From assembly GCA_964428795.1 (NCBI GenBank), contig CAYRZL010000080.1, positions 1-11,029 on the forward strand: a DNA stretch of 11,029 bases, given 5' to 3'. The first letter of the stretch is position 1; the number at the start of each line of letters is the position of its first letter. The notes under the pieces were generated by a model that was not told the DNA's origin, ran no database searches, and worked only from the letters and a program-made list of their open reading frames with translations. The DNA is from CAYRZL01 sp964428795 (GTDB taxonomy: Bacteria > Bacillota > Clostridia > Lachnospirales > Lachnospiraceae). The position numbers and the translations under genes are program-made. Shown here one piece after another: positions 1 through 5,767 of the stretch.

Positions 1-239
1 ATTATTTCCATAAAGACAGCGGATTGGAAGTGGATTTTGTGATCCGGTATAAGGGAGAATGTACGTTGGTAGAAGTAAAAGCGTCTACCGGGAACACAAA
101 AAGCACAAAAACCATTCTGCAGCATCCGGAAAAATATCATGTAACCAGTGCGATCAAATTAGGAGACTATAACGTGGAACGGGTGAAGCAAATTCTTACG
201 CTTCCACTGTATATGGTATTTCTGCTGAGGGCGCTCTGA
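1..239 (+). CDS. C-terminal fragment of a DUF4143-type ATP-binding protein
   Basis: This is the 3' end of a gene that begins before the window. The reading frame is open from base 3 to the TGA at 237-239, so only about 78 residues are visible. The fragment reads YFHKDSG-EVDFVI, then LVEVKAS with NTKSTKT, and ends IKLGDYNVE followed by TLPLYMVFLL. This order is typical of the C-terminal DUF4143 domain that follows an AAA+ domain in many bacterial and archaeal predicted ATPases. The VD (codon 33-35) and EVK (72-80) residues resemble a PD-(D/E)XK nuclease-like core, as is known for that domain. The cellular role of these proteins is poorly defined; toxin-antitoxin-like or DNA-related roles have been suggested. 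The ATPase part cannot be judged because it lies outside the window. The in-frame TTG at 24 is not the true start, since the domain similarity continues upstream of it. Confidence 0.8.
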   Translation, partial: YFHKDSGLEVDFVIRYKGECTLVEVKASTGNTKSTKTILQHPEKYHVTSAIKLGDYNVERVKQILTLPLYMVFLLRAL

Positions 240-411
240 TTCGCATATTTGCAGGTTCTTCTGTTTCCTGCTATCATTTTCGCAGTAACGCATAAGAAAA
301 TGTTGGAATACAGGAACGGATAACGGAGGTTGGATATTGTTTTGACATTGAGGAACAGGAGGTTATGAAGCAGCGGCTTGAAAAAATCAGGCCGGGAATC
401 AGGGGGTTTTG
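240..411. other. Non-coding gap with a possible decayed coding remnant
   Basis: No convincing gene lies here. A 39-codon open stretch at 296-415 on the plus strand reads like real protein (acidic and basic, with FDIEEQEVMKQRLEKI) but has no start codon with a ribosome site, and a stop codon sits immediately upstream of it at 293-295. It may be a scrap of a decayed gene. I do not recognise the family. The stretch ends inside the predicted yitT promoter. Confidence 0.25.
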
Positions 412-441
412 TTGACAATTCCATGTCAGGCACGTTATGCT
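412..441 (+). promoter_or_regulatory. Predicted sigma-A promoter of yitT
   Basis: A perfect -35 box TTGACA (412-417) is followed after 18 bases by TATGCT (436-441, four of six matches to the -10 consensus). Transcription would begin near 448, giving a leader of about 57 bases before the yitT start codon. The -10 box lies inside an imperfect dyad (433-462), which suggests the promoter may be repressible. Confidence 0.5.
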
Positions 442-462
442 AAAACATAGCTTTAGATAACG
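433..462. repeat. Imperfect palindrome over the yitT -10 region, possible operator
   Basis: The left arm is CGTTAT-g-CTAAA (433-444) and the right arm is TTTAG-ATAACG (452-462). The arms are complementary over 11 pairs with a single extra G in the left arm and a 7-base centre. The position over the predicted -10 box and start point fits a repressor site, but an RNA hairpin at the 5' end of the message is equally possible. Confidence 0.35.
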
Positions 463-504
463 TAGATGTAAGATTAGCAAAATTATAGTAAAGGAAGGTG
501 TCCA

Positions 505-1380
505 ATGCCAGTAGGAAGAAAAAAACATTTGGAAATTATTTTGGATTTTATTATGATGACAGCAGGGGCAATCATTGCAGCTTTTGCCATTGAGGAATTT
601 TTGGTTCCATGTACCATTTTGGATGGCGGAGTTGTAGGTGTCAGTATTATTATCAATACATTATCGGGATTTTCCCTGAGTTTATTGATTTTGATTTTTA
701 ATGTACCGTTTTTGCTCATTGGTTCCCGGTTTTTGGGAAAACTGTTTATCGTAAAATCGGCATACTCCATGGTGATTTTTTCTATCTTTCTGGAAGTGTT
801 CAAACCACTTGTAAATGCTACGGATCAATATCTGCTGGCGGTTTGCTTTGGCGGTGTGATTCTCGGTGTGGGTGCAGGACTGGTTATTCGTTTTGGCGGG
901 TGTCTGGACGGAACGGAGACCGTTGCTATTTTGCTGAACAGAAAGTACAAATTTCCTGTGGGTCAGACCGTATTGATTTTTAATGTAATTATTTATGCAG
1001 TGGCAGGCATTGTGTTTGACTTTGACCGTGCTATGTACAGTCTGCTTACATATTTTATAACCTCGAAAATTATTGATTTCGTAGAATCCGGTGCAGATCA
1101 GACGAAAGCGGCGATGATTATTACCGATGACGGACAAACCATATCTGAGCTGATTTACAAGCGTCTTGGAAGAACCGTTACGTTTATGGAGGGAGAAGGA
1201 CTTGTCAGCGGCAGGAAGGTCGTAATGTACTGCGTACTGACAAGGTTTGAAATCGGAGAGTTGAAATCTATCATAAATGAAGTGGATACTTCTGCGTTTG
1301 TTGCTGTCAGCAATGTATCCGAGATCATTGGAAATCATGTGAAAAAGACAGGGGAAATTCCGAAAAGAAAAGATGATTGA
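505..1380 (+). CDS. YitT family membrane protein (YitT_membrane + DUF2179)
   Basis: The 291-residue protein has the two-part YitT layout. The N-terminal part contains about five or six hydrophobic segments (roughly residues 12-34, 57-73, 83-98, 109-128, 153-171 and 176-192). A soluble C-terminal domain of the DUF2179 type covers about residues 200-276 and includes the GRTVTFMEGEG and VSNVSEIIG stretches. A glycine-rich loop with GGCLDGTET (131-139) between membrane segments is characteristic. Length is normal for the family, so the gene appears intact. Its role is unknown: members are predicted integral membrane proteins of Firmicutes, often in several paralogues, with a possible transport or sensing role. 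The ATG at 505 is chosen because AAGGAAGG lies at 491-498. The gene seems to stand alone, with its own promoter and a 132-base gap before ychF. Confidence 0.9.
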   Translation: MPVGRKKHLEIILDFIMMTAGAIIAAFAIEEFLVPCTILDGGVVGVSIIINTLSGFSLSLLILIFNVPFLLIGSRFLGKLFIVKSAYSMVIFSIFLEVFKPLVNATDQYLLAVCFGGVILGVGAGLVIRFGGCLDGTETVAILLNRKYKFPVGQTVLIFNVIIYAVAGIVFDFDRAMYSLLTYFITSKIIDFVESGADQTKAAMIITDDGQTISELIYKRLGRTVTFMEGEGLVSGRKVVMYCVLTRFEIGELKSIINEVDTSAFVAVSNVSEIIGNHVKKTGEIPKRKDD

Positions 1381-1512
1381 GGAAGAAAAAGCATTCTGAT
1401 AAAATGAAAAGAAAAAATTTACTTTTCTCTCTTTTTGTGATATATTTCCAGATAGTGTAAGGAGACATCCGGAACACTTTGCATAAGGAAAGACAAAGGA
1501 GATATAGATAAA

Positions 1513-2613
1513 ATGAAACTGGGAATCGTCGGTTTGCCAAACGTAGGCAAGAGTACATTATTCAATTCACTGACAAAGGCAGGCGCAGAGTCTGCAAACT
1601 ACCCGTTCTGCACCATTGACCCCAATATTGGTATCGTGGCAGTACCGGATGAGCGTCTGAAATTGCTGGGGGATCTCTATCACTCCAAAAAAGTGACTCC
1701 GGCAGTCATTGAGTTTGTGGACATAGCAGGACTTGTAAAAGGCGCCAGCAAAGGAGAGGGACTTGGAAACCAGTTCCTTGCAAATATCCGTGAGGTAGAT
1801 GCCATCGTGCATGTGGTCCGCTGCTTTGAGGATACCAATGTGGTGCATGTGGATGGGAGCATCAATCCGGCAAGGGATATTGAGACGATAAACTTTGAGC
1901 TGATCTTCTCTGACATTGAAATCTTGGAGCGTCGTATTGCAAAGACTGCAAAGGGCGCCCGGATGGACAAAAAGCTGGCAAAAGAGCTGGAGCTTCTTGA
2001 AAAAGTAAAAGCGCATCTGGAGGACGGAAAGCTGGCAAAGACCTTTGAAGTATCGGATGATGAGGATGAGCAGGCATGGTTTGCCTCCTATAATCTGCTT
2101 ACTGCGAAACCGGTCATTTATGCTGCAAATGTGTCCGAGGATGATCTGCCGGATGACGGAGCTTCCAATGAGTATGTGGAAAAGGTGCGTGCTATGGCGG
2201 CGGAGGAAGGCTCCGAAGTGTTTGTGATCTGTGCACAGATCGAGCAGGAGATCGCAGAGCTGGATGATGATGAGAAAGCGATGTTCTTAGAAGAACTTGG
2301 ACTTGAAAAATCCGGTCTGGAAAAACTGATTCAGGCAAGCTACAGTCTGCTTGGTTTGATGAGTTTTCTCACCTCCGGGGAGGACGAGACCCGTGCGTGG
2401 ACCATCAAAAAAGGAACAAAAGCGCCTCAGGCGGCAGGAAAGATCCATACCGATTTTGAGCGTGGATTCATCCGTGCCGAGGTGGTGAATTATAAGGATC
2501 TGCTGGATTGCGGAAGTCTTGCAGCAGCCAGAGAAAAAGGTCTGGTGGGACTGGAGGGAAAAGAATATGTGGTCCGGGACGGAGATGTGATCTTATTCCG
2601 CTTTAACGTTTAG
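1513..2613 (+). CDS. ychF: Redox-responsive ribosome-associated ATPase/GTPase YchF (OBG family)
   Basis: This 366-residue protein is a full-length YchF/OLA1 homologue, a cytoplasmic P-loop NTPase of the Obg group that binds ribosomes and prefers ATP over GTP in characterised members. Visible motifs are the P-loop GLPNVGKST (residues 7-15), the G3 motif DIAGLVKGAS (70-79) and, in place of the guanine-specifying NKxD, NVSE (206-209). That replacement explains the relaxed or ATP-directed specificity known for the family. A charged, probably helical coiled-coil insert covers about 130-180. The C-terminal TGS domain runs from about 283 to 366 and includes FLTSGEDETRAW and the terminal DVILFRFNV. 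The ATG at 1513 has AAAGGAG at 1495-1501 (11-base spacing), and starts directly with the family's MKLGIVGLPN sequence. ylmC follows on the same strand after 109 bases. Members are implicated in stress responses, but nothing in the sequence shows that here. Confidence 0.97.
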   Translation: MKLGIVGLPNVGKSTLFNSLTKAGAESANYPFCTIDPNIGIVAVPDERLKLLGDLYHSKKVTPAVIEFVDIAGLVKGASKGEGLGNQFLANIREVDAIVHVVRCFEDTNVVHVDGSINPARDIETINFELIFSDIEILERRIAKTAKGARMDKKLAKELELLEKVKAHLEDGKLAKTFEVSDDEDEQAWFASYNLLTAKPVIYAANVSEDDLPDDGASNEYVEKVRAMAAEEGSEVFVICAQIEQEIAELDDDEKAMFLEELGLEKSGLEKLIQASYSLLGLMSFLTSGEDETRAWTIKKGTKAPQAAGKIHTDFERGFIRAEVVNYKDLLDCGSLAAAREKGLVGLEGKEYVVRDGDVILFRFNV

Positions 2614-2651
2614 AGGGAATGACTGAAAACAGTTGCCTATAAGAAAAAAAT

Positions 2652-2726
2652 GCATATCTTAGAAGAGAGAGATTACGGGTACGGAGCACGCTGATTTCCG
2701 GGCGGCGCCAGAGAGGTGAGATATGC
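2652..2726 (+). promoter_or_regulatory. Candidate structured leader of ylmC
   Basis: GCATATCT (2652-2659) is exactly complementary to AGATATGC (2719-2726), and the second copy contains the ylmC start codon (2723-2725). The 59 bases between them include a purine-rich run and a stretch much richer in G and C than its surroundings, with a possible inner pairing CGGA/TCCG (2682-2685 with 2697-2700). If the long pairing forms in the RNA, the start codon is in a helix and the ribosome site GAGAGGTG (2711-2718) lies in the loop next to it. This is a structural observation, with no known riboswitch class recognised. Confidence 0.3.
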
Positions 2727-2977
2727 GTTTTAGTGATTTTTCCAGAAAAGAAGTGATCAACGTATGTAACTGTAAAAGTCTTGGCTATGTACAGGATTTG
2801 ATTTTTGATGAATGCAATGGTCATATAAAGGCGATCATTATTCCGGGACCGGGAAAATGGATGGGAATGTTTTGCAGAGATCATGAATTTGTGATTGAGT
2901 GGGAATGCATTGTCCGCATCGGCCCGGATATTATTCTGGTAGATATCAAAGAAGAAAGTAAAATGCACAAATTATGA
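2723..2977 (+). CDS. ylmC: YlmC/YmxH family PRC-barrel sporulation-associated protein
   Basis: This 84-residue protein consists of one PRC-barrel domain. It begins MRFSDFSRKEVINV, continues with LGYVQDLIFDECNGHIKAIIIPGPGKW (split by a short turn) and ends IGPDIILVDI, the pattern of the YlmC/YmxH family. These small proteins occur across spore-forming Firmicutes, commonly near the sigE-sigG sporulation cluster and often close to nrdR. Their biochemical role is not established. Here ychF lies upstream and nrdR lies about 580 bases downstream, with a cupin gene between, so part of the usual neighbourhood is kept. The ATG at 2723 has GAGAGGTG at 2711-2718. The length is normal. The name rests on family resemblance, and a general PRC-barrel label would be the cautious alternative. 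Confidence 0.87.
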   Translation: MRFSDFSRKEVINVCNCKSLGYVQDLIFDECNGHIKAIIIPGPGKWMGMFCRDHEFVIEWECIVRIGPDIILVDIKEESKMHKL

Positions 2978-3030
2978 AAAGACATTCTTTTTGGTAATGT
3001 ACATGAATATACGAAAGGAAGAAGCGGGAT

Positions 3031-3381
3031 ATGATAAAAAGATATGAGGATATCAAACATGTGATGATTCCGGGAATGAAAGGCGGAATGGGAGCAGTGG
3101 AAAAAATATCAAGTGTGGAGCCGGGAGAGTATGACAGCAAAATAAAGGTTGCGGCCCGTCTTGTATTTCGACCGGGAGATTCCATCGGGATGCACCGCCA
3201 TGAGGGCGAAGAAGAGATTATAACCATTTTATCCGGAACAGCCAGATACATAGATGGGGAAAAAGAAGCAATGCTGAAAGCAGGTGACGTGACCATTTGC
3301 AGAGATGGTGAGCAGCACAGCATTCTAAACGCATCCGATCATGAAAATCTGGAAGTGTTTGCATTGGTGGTTGGAATTTAG
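3031..3381 (+). CDS. Small single-domain cupin protein
   Basis: The 116-residue protein is a single Cupin_2-type beta barrel. Cupin motif 1 is clear: G49, then H55 and H57, E61 or E62, and G69 (PGDSIGMHRHEGEEEIITILSG region, positions 48-69). Motif 2 contains AGD (84-86) and H96, so the usual three-histidine-plus-glutamate metal site is complete. The protein therefore probably binds a divalent metal. The substrate cannot be told from sequence: small stand-alone cupins include sugar-binding, dioxygenase and regulatory forms. There is no DNA-binding domain. AAAGGAAG at 3014-3021 serves the ATG at 3031. It follows ylmC after 53 bases with no obvious promoter or terminator between, so it is probably co-transcribed with it, and a strong terminator follows at once. 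Confidence 0.85.
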   Translation: MIKRYEDIKHVMIPGMKGGMGAVEKISSVEPGEYDSKIKVAARLVFRPGDSIGMHRHEGEEEIITILSGTARYIDGEKEAMLKAGDVTICRDGEQHSILNASDHENLEVFALVVGI

Positions 3382-3396
3382 ATTAAAATGAAAAAT

Positions 3397-3428
3397 AGAC
3401 CGGTTGGTGGAGGCTGGTCTTTTTTTTT
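3397..3428 (+). terminator. Intrinsic terminator after the cupin gene
   Basis: AGACCGGTT (3397-3405) pairs with GGCTGGTCT (3412-3420) across a 6-base loop, with three G-T pairs toward the loop, followed by eight T residues (3421-3428). It begins 16 bases after the cupin stop codon and separates the ychF/ylmC/cupin side from nrdR. Confidence 0.9.
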
Positions 3429-3461
3429 CGCTGTTTTTTGGTAAAAAATGGTTCTATTCTA

Positions 3462-3500
3462 CCACTTTTATTGACAAAGTGGCAGAATCATTGGTATGAT
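3462..3500 (+). promoter_or_regulatory. nrdR promoter with a perfect dyad over the -35 box
   Basis: TTGACA (3471-3476) and TATGAT (3495-3500) are separated by 18 bases and make a strong sigma-A-type promoter about 55 bases before the nrdR start. CCACTTT (3462-3468) and AAAGTGG (3476-3482) form a perfect 7-base inverted repeat with a 7-base centre, and the -35 box sits in its middle. A protein bound to this dyad would block polymerase. It does not resemble the NrdR box, so the regulator is unknown. Confidence 0.7.
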
Positions 3501-3555
3501 AACAGGGGAAATCTGAATAGAGAAAATGTGGTCTGAAAGACCGGGAGGATGACAT

Positions 3556-4008
3556 ATGAAGTGTCCATTTTGCAGTAGTGATAATACAAGGGTGATCGAC
3601 TCCAGACCGGCGGATGATAATAGTTCCATCCGGCGCAGACGTCTGTGTGACGATTGTCAGAAGCGGTTTACGACATATGAGAAAGTAGAGACGATTCCGC
3701 TGATCATTATCAAGAAAGACAATAACAGAGAGCAATATGACAGAACGAAGATAGAGGCCGGTGTGCTGCGTGCCTGCCACAAACGCCCTGTCCCGGCAGA
3801 TGCCATCAATCAGGTAATAGACGATGTGGAGACACAGATTTTCAGTATGGAAGAAAAAGAAATTCCAAGCAATGTGATCGGTGAGCTGATCATGGACAAG
3901 CTGAAGGATCTGGATGCGGTTGCATATGTCCGGTTTGCTTCTGTTTACCGGGAATTTAAAGATGTAAACACATTCATGAATGAGTTAAAGAAGATGTTGG
4001 ATAAATAA
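3556..4008 (+). CDS. nrdR: Transcriptional repressor NrdR of ribonucleotide reductase genes
   Basis: The 150-residue protein is a complete NrdR. The N-terminal zinc ribbon has its four cysteines at C3, C6, C31 and C34, with the RVIDSR segment (12-17) and basic IRRRRLC (25-31) typical of the DNA-binding part. The ATP-cone domain occupies about residues 47-137, including IIIKKD and the K-T/R-C pattern around RTKIEAGVLRAC. NrdR senses ATP/dATP and represses ribonucleotide reductase operons by binding NrdR boxes near their promoters. Those target operons are not in this window. The ATG at 3556 has GGGAGG at 3543-3548 with 7-base spacing. It leads a likely unit with yqeG (22 bases downstream) and rpiB. 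Length and motifs match the family closely. Confidence 0.97.
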   Translation: MKCPFCSSDNTRVIDSRPADDNSSIRRRRLCDDCQKRFTTYEKVETIPLIIIKKDNNREQYDRTKIEAGVLRACHKRPVPADAINQVIDDVETQIFSMEEKEIPSNVIGELIMDKLKDLDAVAYVRFASVYREFKDVNTFMNELKKMLDK

Positions 4009-4030
4009 TCGGAATGTGAGGGGATTGATC

Positions 4031-4582
4031 ATGTTAAAGATTTTTTATCCGAATATGCGGATTCATTCTACCTATTCTATCAATTTTGAGCAGTTGTATG
4101 CGGATGGTTACCGGGGAATCATTTTTGATATTGACAATACACTGGTGCCCCACGGTTATCCGGCAGATGAAAGAGCAAAAAAATTGTTTGCCAGGTTAAA
4201 AACGATCGGATTTGACTGCTGCCTGCTTTCCAATAATCAGGAGCCGCGGGTGAAGATGTTTCAGGAGGACATCGGGCTGAAATATATTTACGATGCACAT
4301 AAGCCCTCCGTGGCAGGCTATGAGAAGGCGATGGAACGAATGGGGACGGACAGGACAGACACATTGTTTATCGGAGATCAGATTTTTACCGATGTATTCG
4401 GCGCAAACCGCACCGGGCTTTTTACGATTCTGGTGGATAAGATTTACTGGAAGGAAGAAATTCAGATCGTGTTTAAGCGGTATATGGAAAAAATCGTTTT
4501 GCTGGGGTTTGCGGTTTATTCGAGACGTCGGATGGAGGATACGGATGGTCCCCGTAAATTAAAAGGGAGGTATGCGGTATGA
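4031..4582 (+). CDS. yqeG: YqeG family HAD-superfamily (IIIA) phosphatase
   Basis: The 183-residue protein carries all HAD motifs: motif I FDIDNTL with D33 and D35, motif II LLSNN with S67-N68, the motif III lysine K91 in HKPS, and motif IV IGDQIFTD with D116 and D121. It matches the YqeG family, predicted phosphatases resembling phosphatidylglycerophosphate phosphatases; a PGP phosphatase role has been shown or proposed for relatives, so a membrane-lipid substrate is possible but unproven here. I chose the ATG at 4031 over the in-frame GTG at 4016 because GAGGGG (4018-4023) is well spaced for 4031 and would be inside the coding region otherwise. The C-terminus has a hydrophobic stretch (MEKIVLLGFAVYS) that may form an amphipathic or membrane-contacting helix. 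Its last four bases overlap the rpiB start, indicating translational coupling. Confidence 0.93.
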   Translation: MLKIFYPNMRIHSTYSINFEQLYADGYRGIIFDIDNTLVPHGYPADERAKKLFARLKTIGFDCCLLSNNQEPRVKMFQEDIGLKYIYDAHKPSVAGYEKAMERMGTDRTDTLFIGDQIFTDVFGANRTGLFTILVDKIYWKEEIQIVFKRYMEKIVLLGFAVYSRRRMEDTDGPRKLKGRYAV

Positions 4583-5019
4583 AAATTGCGATTGGAAATG
4601 ATCATGCGGCAGTGGAGTTAAAAAATGAGATGGTGGATTATCTTACCGGACTTGGCCATGAGGTGATCAACTATGGTACGGATACAAATGAAAGCTGCAA
4701 TTATCCGGAATATGGCGAGAAAGTAGGACGTGCGGTAGTGAGCGGCGTGGCAGACTGCGGTGTGCTGATCTGTGGAACCGGTGTGGGTATTTCTATTGCG
4801 GCGAACAAGGTGAAGGGTGTGCGTGCGGCGGTATGTTCTGAACCTGTCACTGCAAGACTGGTAAAAGAGCACAATAATGCAAATATTATTTCCTTTGGAG
4901 CCAGAATCGTTGGAACAGAAACTGCAAAAGGAATTTTGGATGCTTATCTGAATGCAGAGTTTCTCGGCGGACGTCATCAGACAAGAGTGGATCTGATTCA
5001 TAAAATAGAGGAGAACTAA
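4579..5019 (+). CDS. rpiB: Ribose-5-phosphate isomerase B (RpiB/LacA/LacB family)
   Basis: The 146-residue protein fits RpiB, which interconverts ribose 5-phosphate and ribulose 5-phosphate in the non-oxidative pentose phosphate pathway, in the cytosol. The start MKIAIGNDHAA gives the conserved D8-H9 pair, the catalytic cysteine is C65 in ICGTGVGIS with T67 nearby, and GGRHQTRVDLI near the C-terminus supplies phosphate-binding arginines. LacA/LacB galactose-6-phosphate isomerases share the fold, but they normally come as a pair with tagatose genes, which are absent here. GGGAGG at 4565-4570 lies inside the end of yqeG, 8 bases before the start codon, and the genes overlap as ATGA. The 3' end shows a 23-base tandem duplication spanning the stop codon, described separately. 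Confidence 0.93.
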   Translation: MKIAIGNDHAAVELKNEMVDYLTGLGHEVINYGTDTNESCNYPEYGEKVGRAVVSGVADCGVLICGTGVGISIAANKVKGVRAAVCSEPVTARLVKEHNNANIISFGARIVGTETAKGILDAYLNAEFLGGRHQTRVDLIHKIEEN

Positions 5020-5041
5020 TTCATAAAATATAGCGGAACTA
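4996..5041 (+). repeat. Imperfect 23-base tandem duplication across the rpiB stop codon
   Basis: Copy 1 (4996-5018) and copy 2 (5019-5041) both begin ATTCATAAAATA-like and end GGAACTA or GAGAACTA. They match at 20 of 23 positions, without gaps. The rpiB stop codon TAA (5017-5019) lies at the junction, so copy 1 encodes the final residues and copy 2 is untranslated. Slippage duplication is the likely origin. Confidence 0.85.
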
Positions 5042-5054
5042 ATATATCCGTAGA

Positions 5055-5075
5055 AAAGGCTTGAAAAAAGTCTTT
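5055..5075 (+). other. Weak stem-loop after rpiB
   Basis: AAAGGCTT (5055-5062) pairs with AAGTCTTT (5068-5075) across a 5-base loop with one G-T pair, and the following bases are AT-rich but not a pure T run. It could be a weak terminator of the nrdR-yqeG-rpiB unit. It overlaps the -35 box of the predicted efp promoter. Confidence 0.35.
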
Positions 5076-5089
5076 ATATATTATAAAAT
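5061..5089 (+). promoter_or_regulatory. Predicted efp promoter
   Basis: TTGAAA (5061-5066) and TAAAAT (5084-5089) are separated by 17 bases, each close to the sigma-A consensus. Transcription would start near 5096, leaving a leader of about 50 bases that contains the small hairpin at 5102-5120. Confidence 0.6.
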
Positions 5090-5101
5090 GGAGTACAGCG
5101 T

Positions 5102-5120
5102 GGGTACACGTAGAGTACCC
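5102..5120 (+). other. Hairpin in the efp leader, just before the ribosome site
   Basis: GGGTAC (5102-5107) and GTACCC (5115-5120) form a perfect 6-base stem with a 7-base loop, ending 8 bases before the ribosome site AAAGGAGG (5129-5136). It is near the predicted RNA 5' end, so it could stabilise the message or affect initiation. There is no T run, so it is not a terminator. Confidence 0.5.
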
Positions 5121-5145
5121 GATTTCGTAAAGGAGGAAATTTCGA

Positions 5146-5703
5146 ATGATTTCAGCAGGTGATTTCAGAAATGGTATTACAATTGAGTTGGATAACAACA
5201 TTTACCAGATCATTGAGTTCCAGCATGTAAAACCGGGTAAAGGTGCAGCATTCGTAAGAACAAAATTAAAAAATATTAAGAGCGGAGGTGTGGTTGAGAA
5301 AACCTTCCGTCCGACAGAGAAGTGCCCACAGGCTCGTATCGACAGATCTGACAAGCAGTATCTGTACAATGACGGAGATCTGTATTACTTCATGGACGTA
5401 GAGACTTACGACCAGATCGCACTGAGCAAGGATGACATCGGTGATGCGCTTAAATTTGTTCAGGAAAATGAGATGGTTAAAATGTGTGCTCACAATGGCA
5501 GCGTATTTGCAGTTGAGCCGCCATTGTTCGTAGAGCTGGAGATCACTGAGACAGAGCCTGGATTCAAAGGCGATACTGCTCAGGGAGCTACAAAACCGGC
5601 TACTGTTGTAACAGGCGCTACCGTACAGGTTCCGTTGTTCGTAGAGCAGGGTGATGTGATCAAGATTGATACCAGAACCGGTGAATATTTGTCCAGAGTT
5701 TAA
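5146..5703 (+). CDS. efp: Translation elongation factor P
   Basis: The 185-residue protein is a full-length EF-P, which binds between the ribosomal P and E sites and relieves stalling at polyproline. The three expected domains are present: the N-terminal KOW-like domain (about 1-62), the central OB domain (about 65-128) and the C-terminal OB domain (about 129-185) ending GDVIKIDTRTGEYLSR. The conserved loop is KPGKGAA (29-35) and its tip lysine is K32. In Bacillus the equivalent lysine is modified with 5-aminopentanol, and the loop here is of that PGKG type and not the arginine type; no modification enzyme gene is in the window. AAAGGAGG (5129-5136) is well placed for the ATG at 5146. A strong terminator follows at 5719, so it seems to be a single-gene unit. 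Confidence 0.98.
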   Translation: MISAGDFRNGITIELDNNIYQIIEFQHVKPGKGAAFVRTKLKNIKSGGVVEKTFRPTEKCPQARIDRSDKQYLYNDGDLYYFMDVETYDQIALSKDDIGDALKFVQENEMVKMCAHNGSVFAVEPPLFVELEITETEPGFKGDTAQGATKPATVVTGATVQVPLFVEQGDVIKIDTRTGEYLSRV

Positions 5704-5718
5704 ATAACAGGTATTTTT

Positions 5719-5752
5719 AATGCCGTCCCTCACAGAGAGGGGCGGCATTTTT
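5719..5752 (+). terminator. Intrinsic terminator of efp
   Basis: Thirteen pairs form between 5719-5731 and 5737-5749 (core TGCCG-t-CCCTC with GAGGG-g-CGGCA, one T-G pair), with a 5-base loop and a T run ending at 5752. The opposite strand lacks a clear T run after the stem, so termination of the convergent flippase gene here is less certain. Confidence 0.93.
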
Positions 5753-5767
5753 GGCTGCAAAAACAGG

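Noticed and set aside
682..1338. Open frame of 218 codons on the minus strand opposite yitT
   Set aside because: The opposite strand holds a clear YitT protein, and this frame shows no domain or plausible start, so it is a shadow.
1404..1437. Terminator between yitT and ychF
   Set aside because: A GAAAAG/CTTTTC pairing followed by T-rich sequence exists, but the stem is only six AT-rich pairs with a 10-base loop, so it is too weak to call.
2640..2722. T-box riboswitch before ylmC
   Set aside because: The AGAGAGA and GC-rich words are suggestive, but there is no TGG-ACC antiterminator bulge, no terminator and no aminoacyl-tRNA or amino acid gene downstream.
3462..3500. NrdR box (autoregulation) at the nrdR promoter
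   Set aside because: The dyad CCACTTT/AAAGTGG lacks the ACAC/ATAT-type NrdR box pattern and the usual paired-box spacing, so autoregulation is not supported.
4016..4030. GTG at 4016 as the yqeG start
   Set aside because: It would place the GAGGGG ribosome site inside the gene, and the ATG at 4031 is better spaced and gives the family-like N-terminus.
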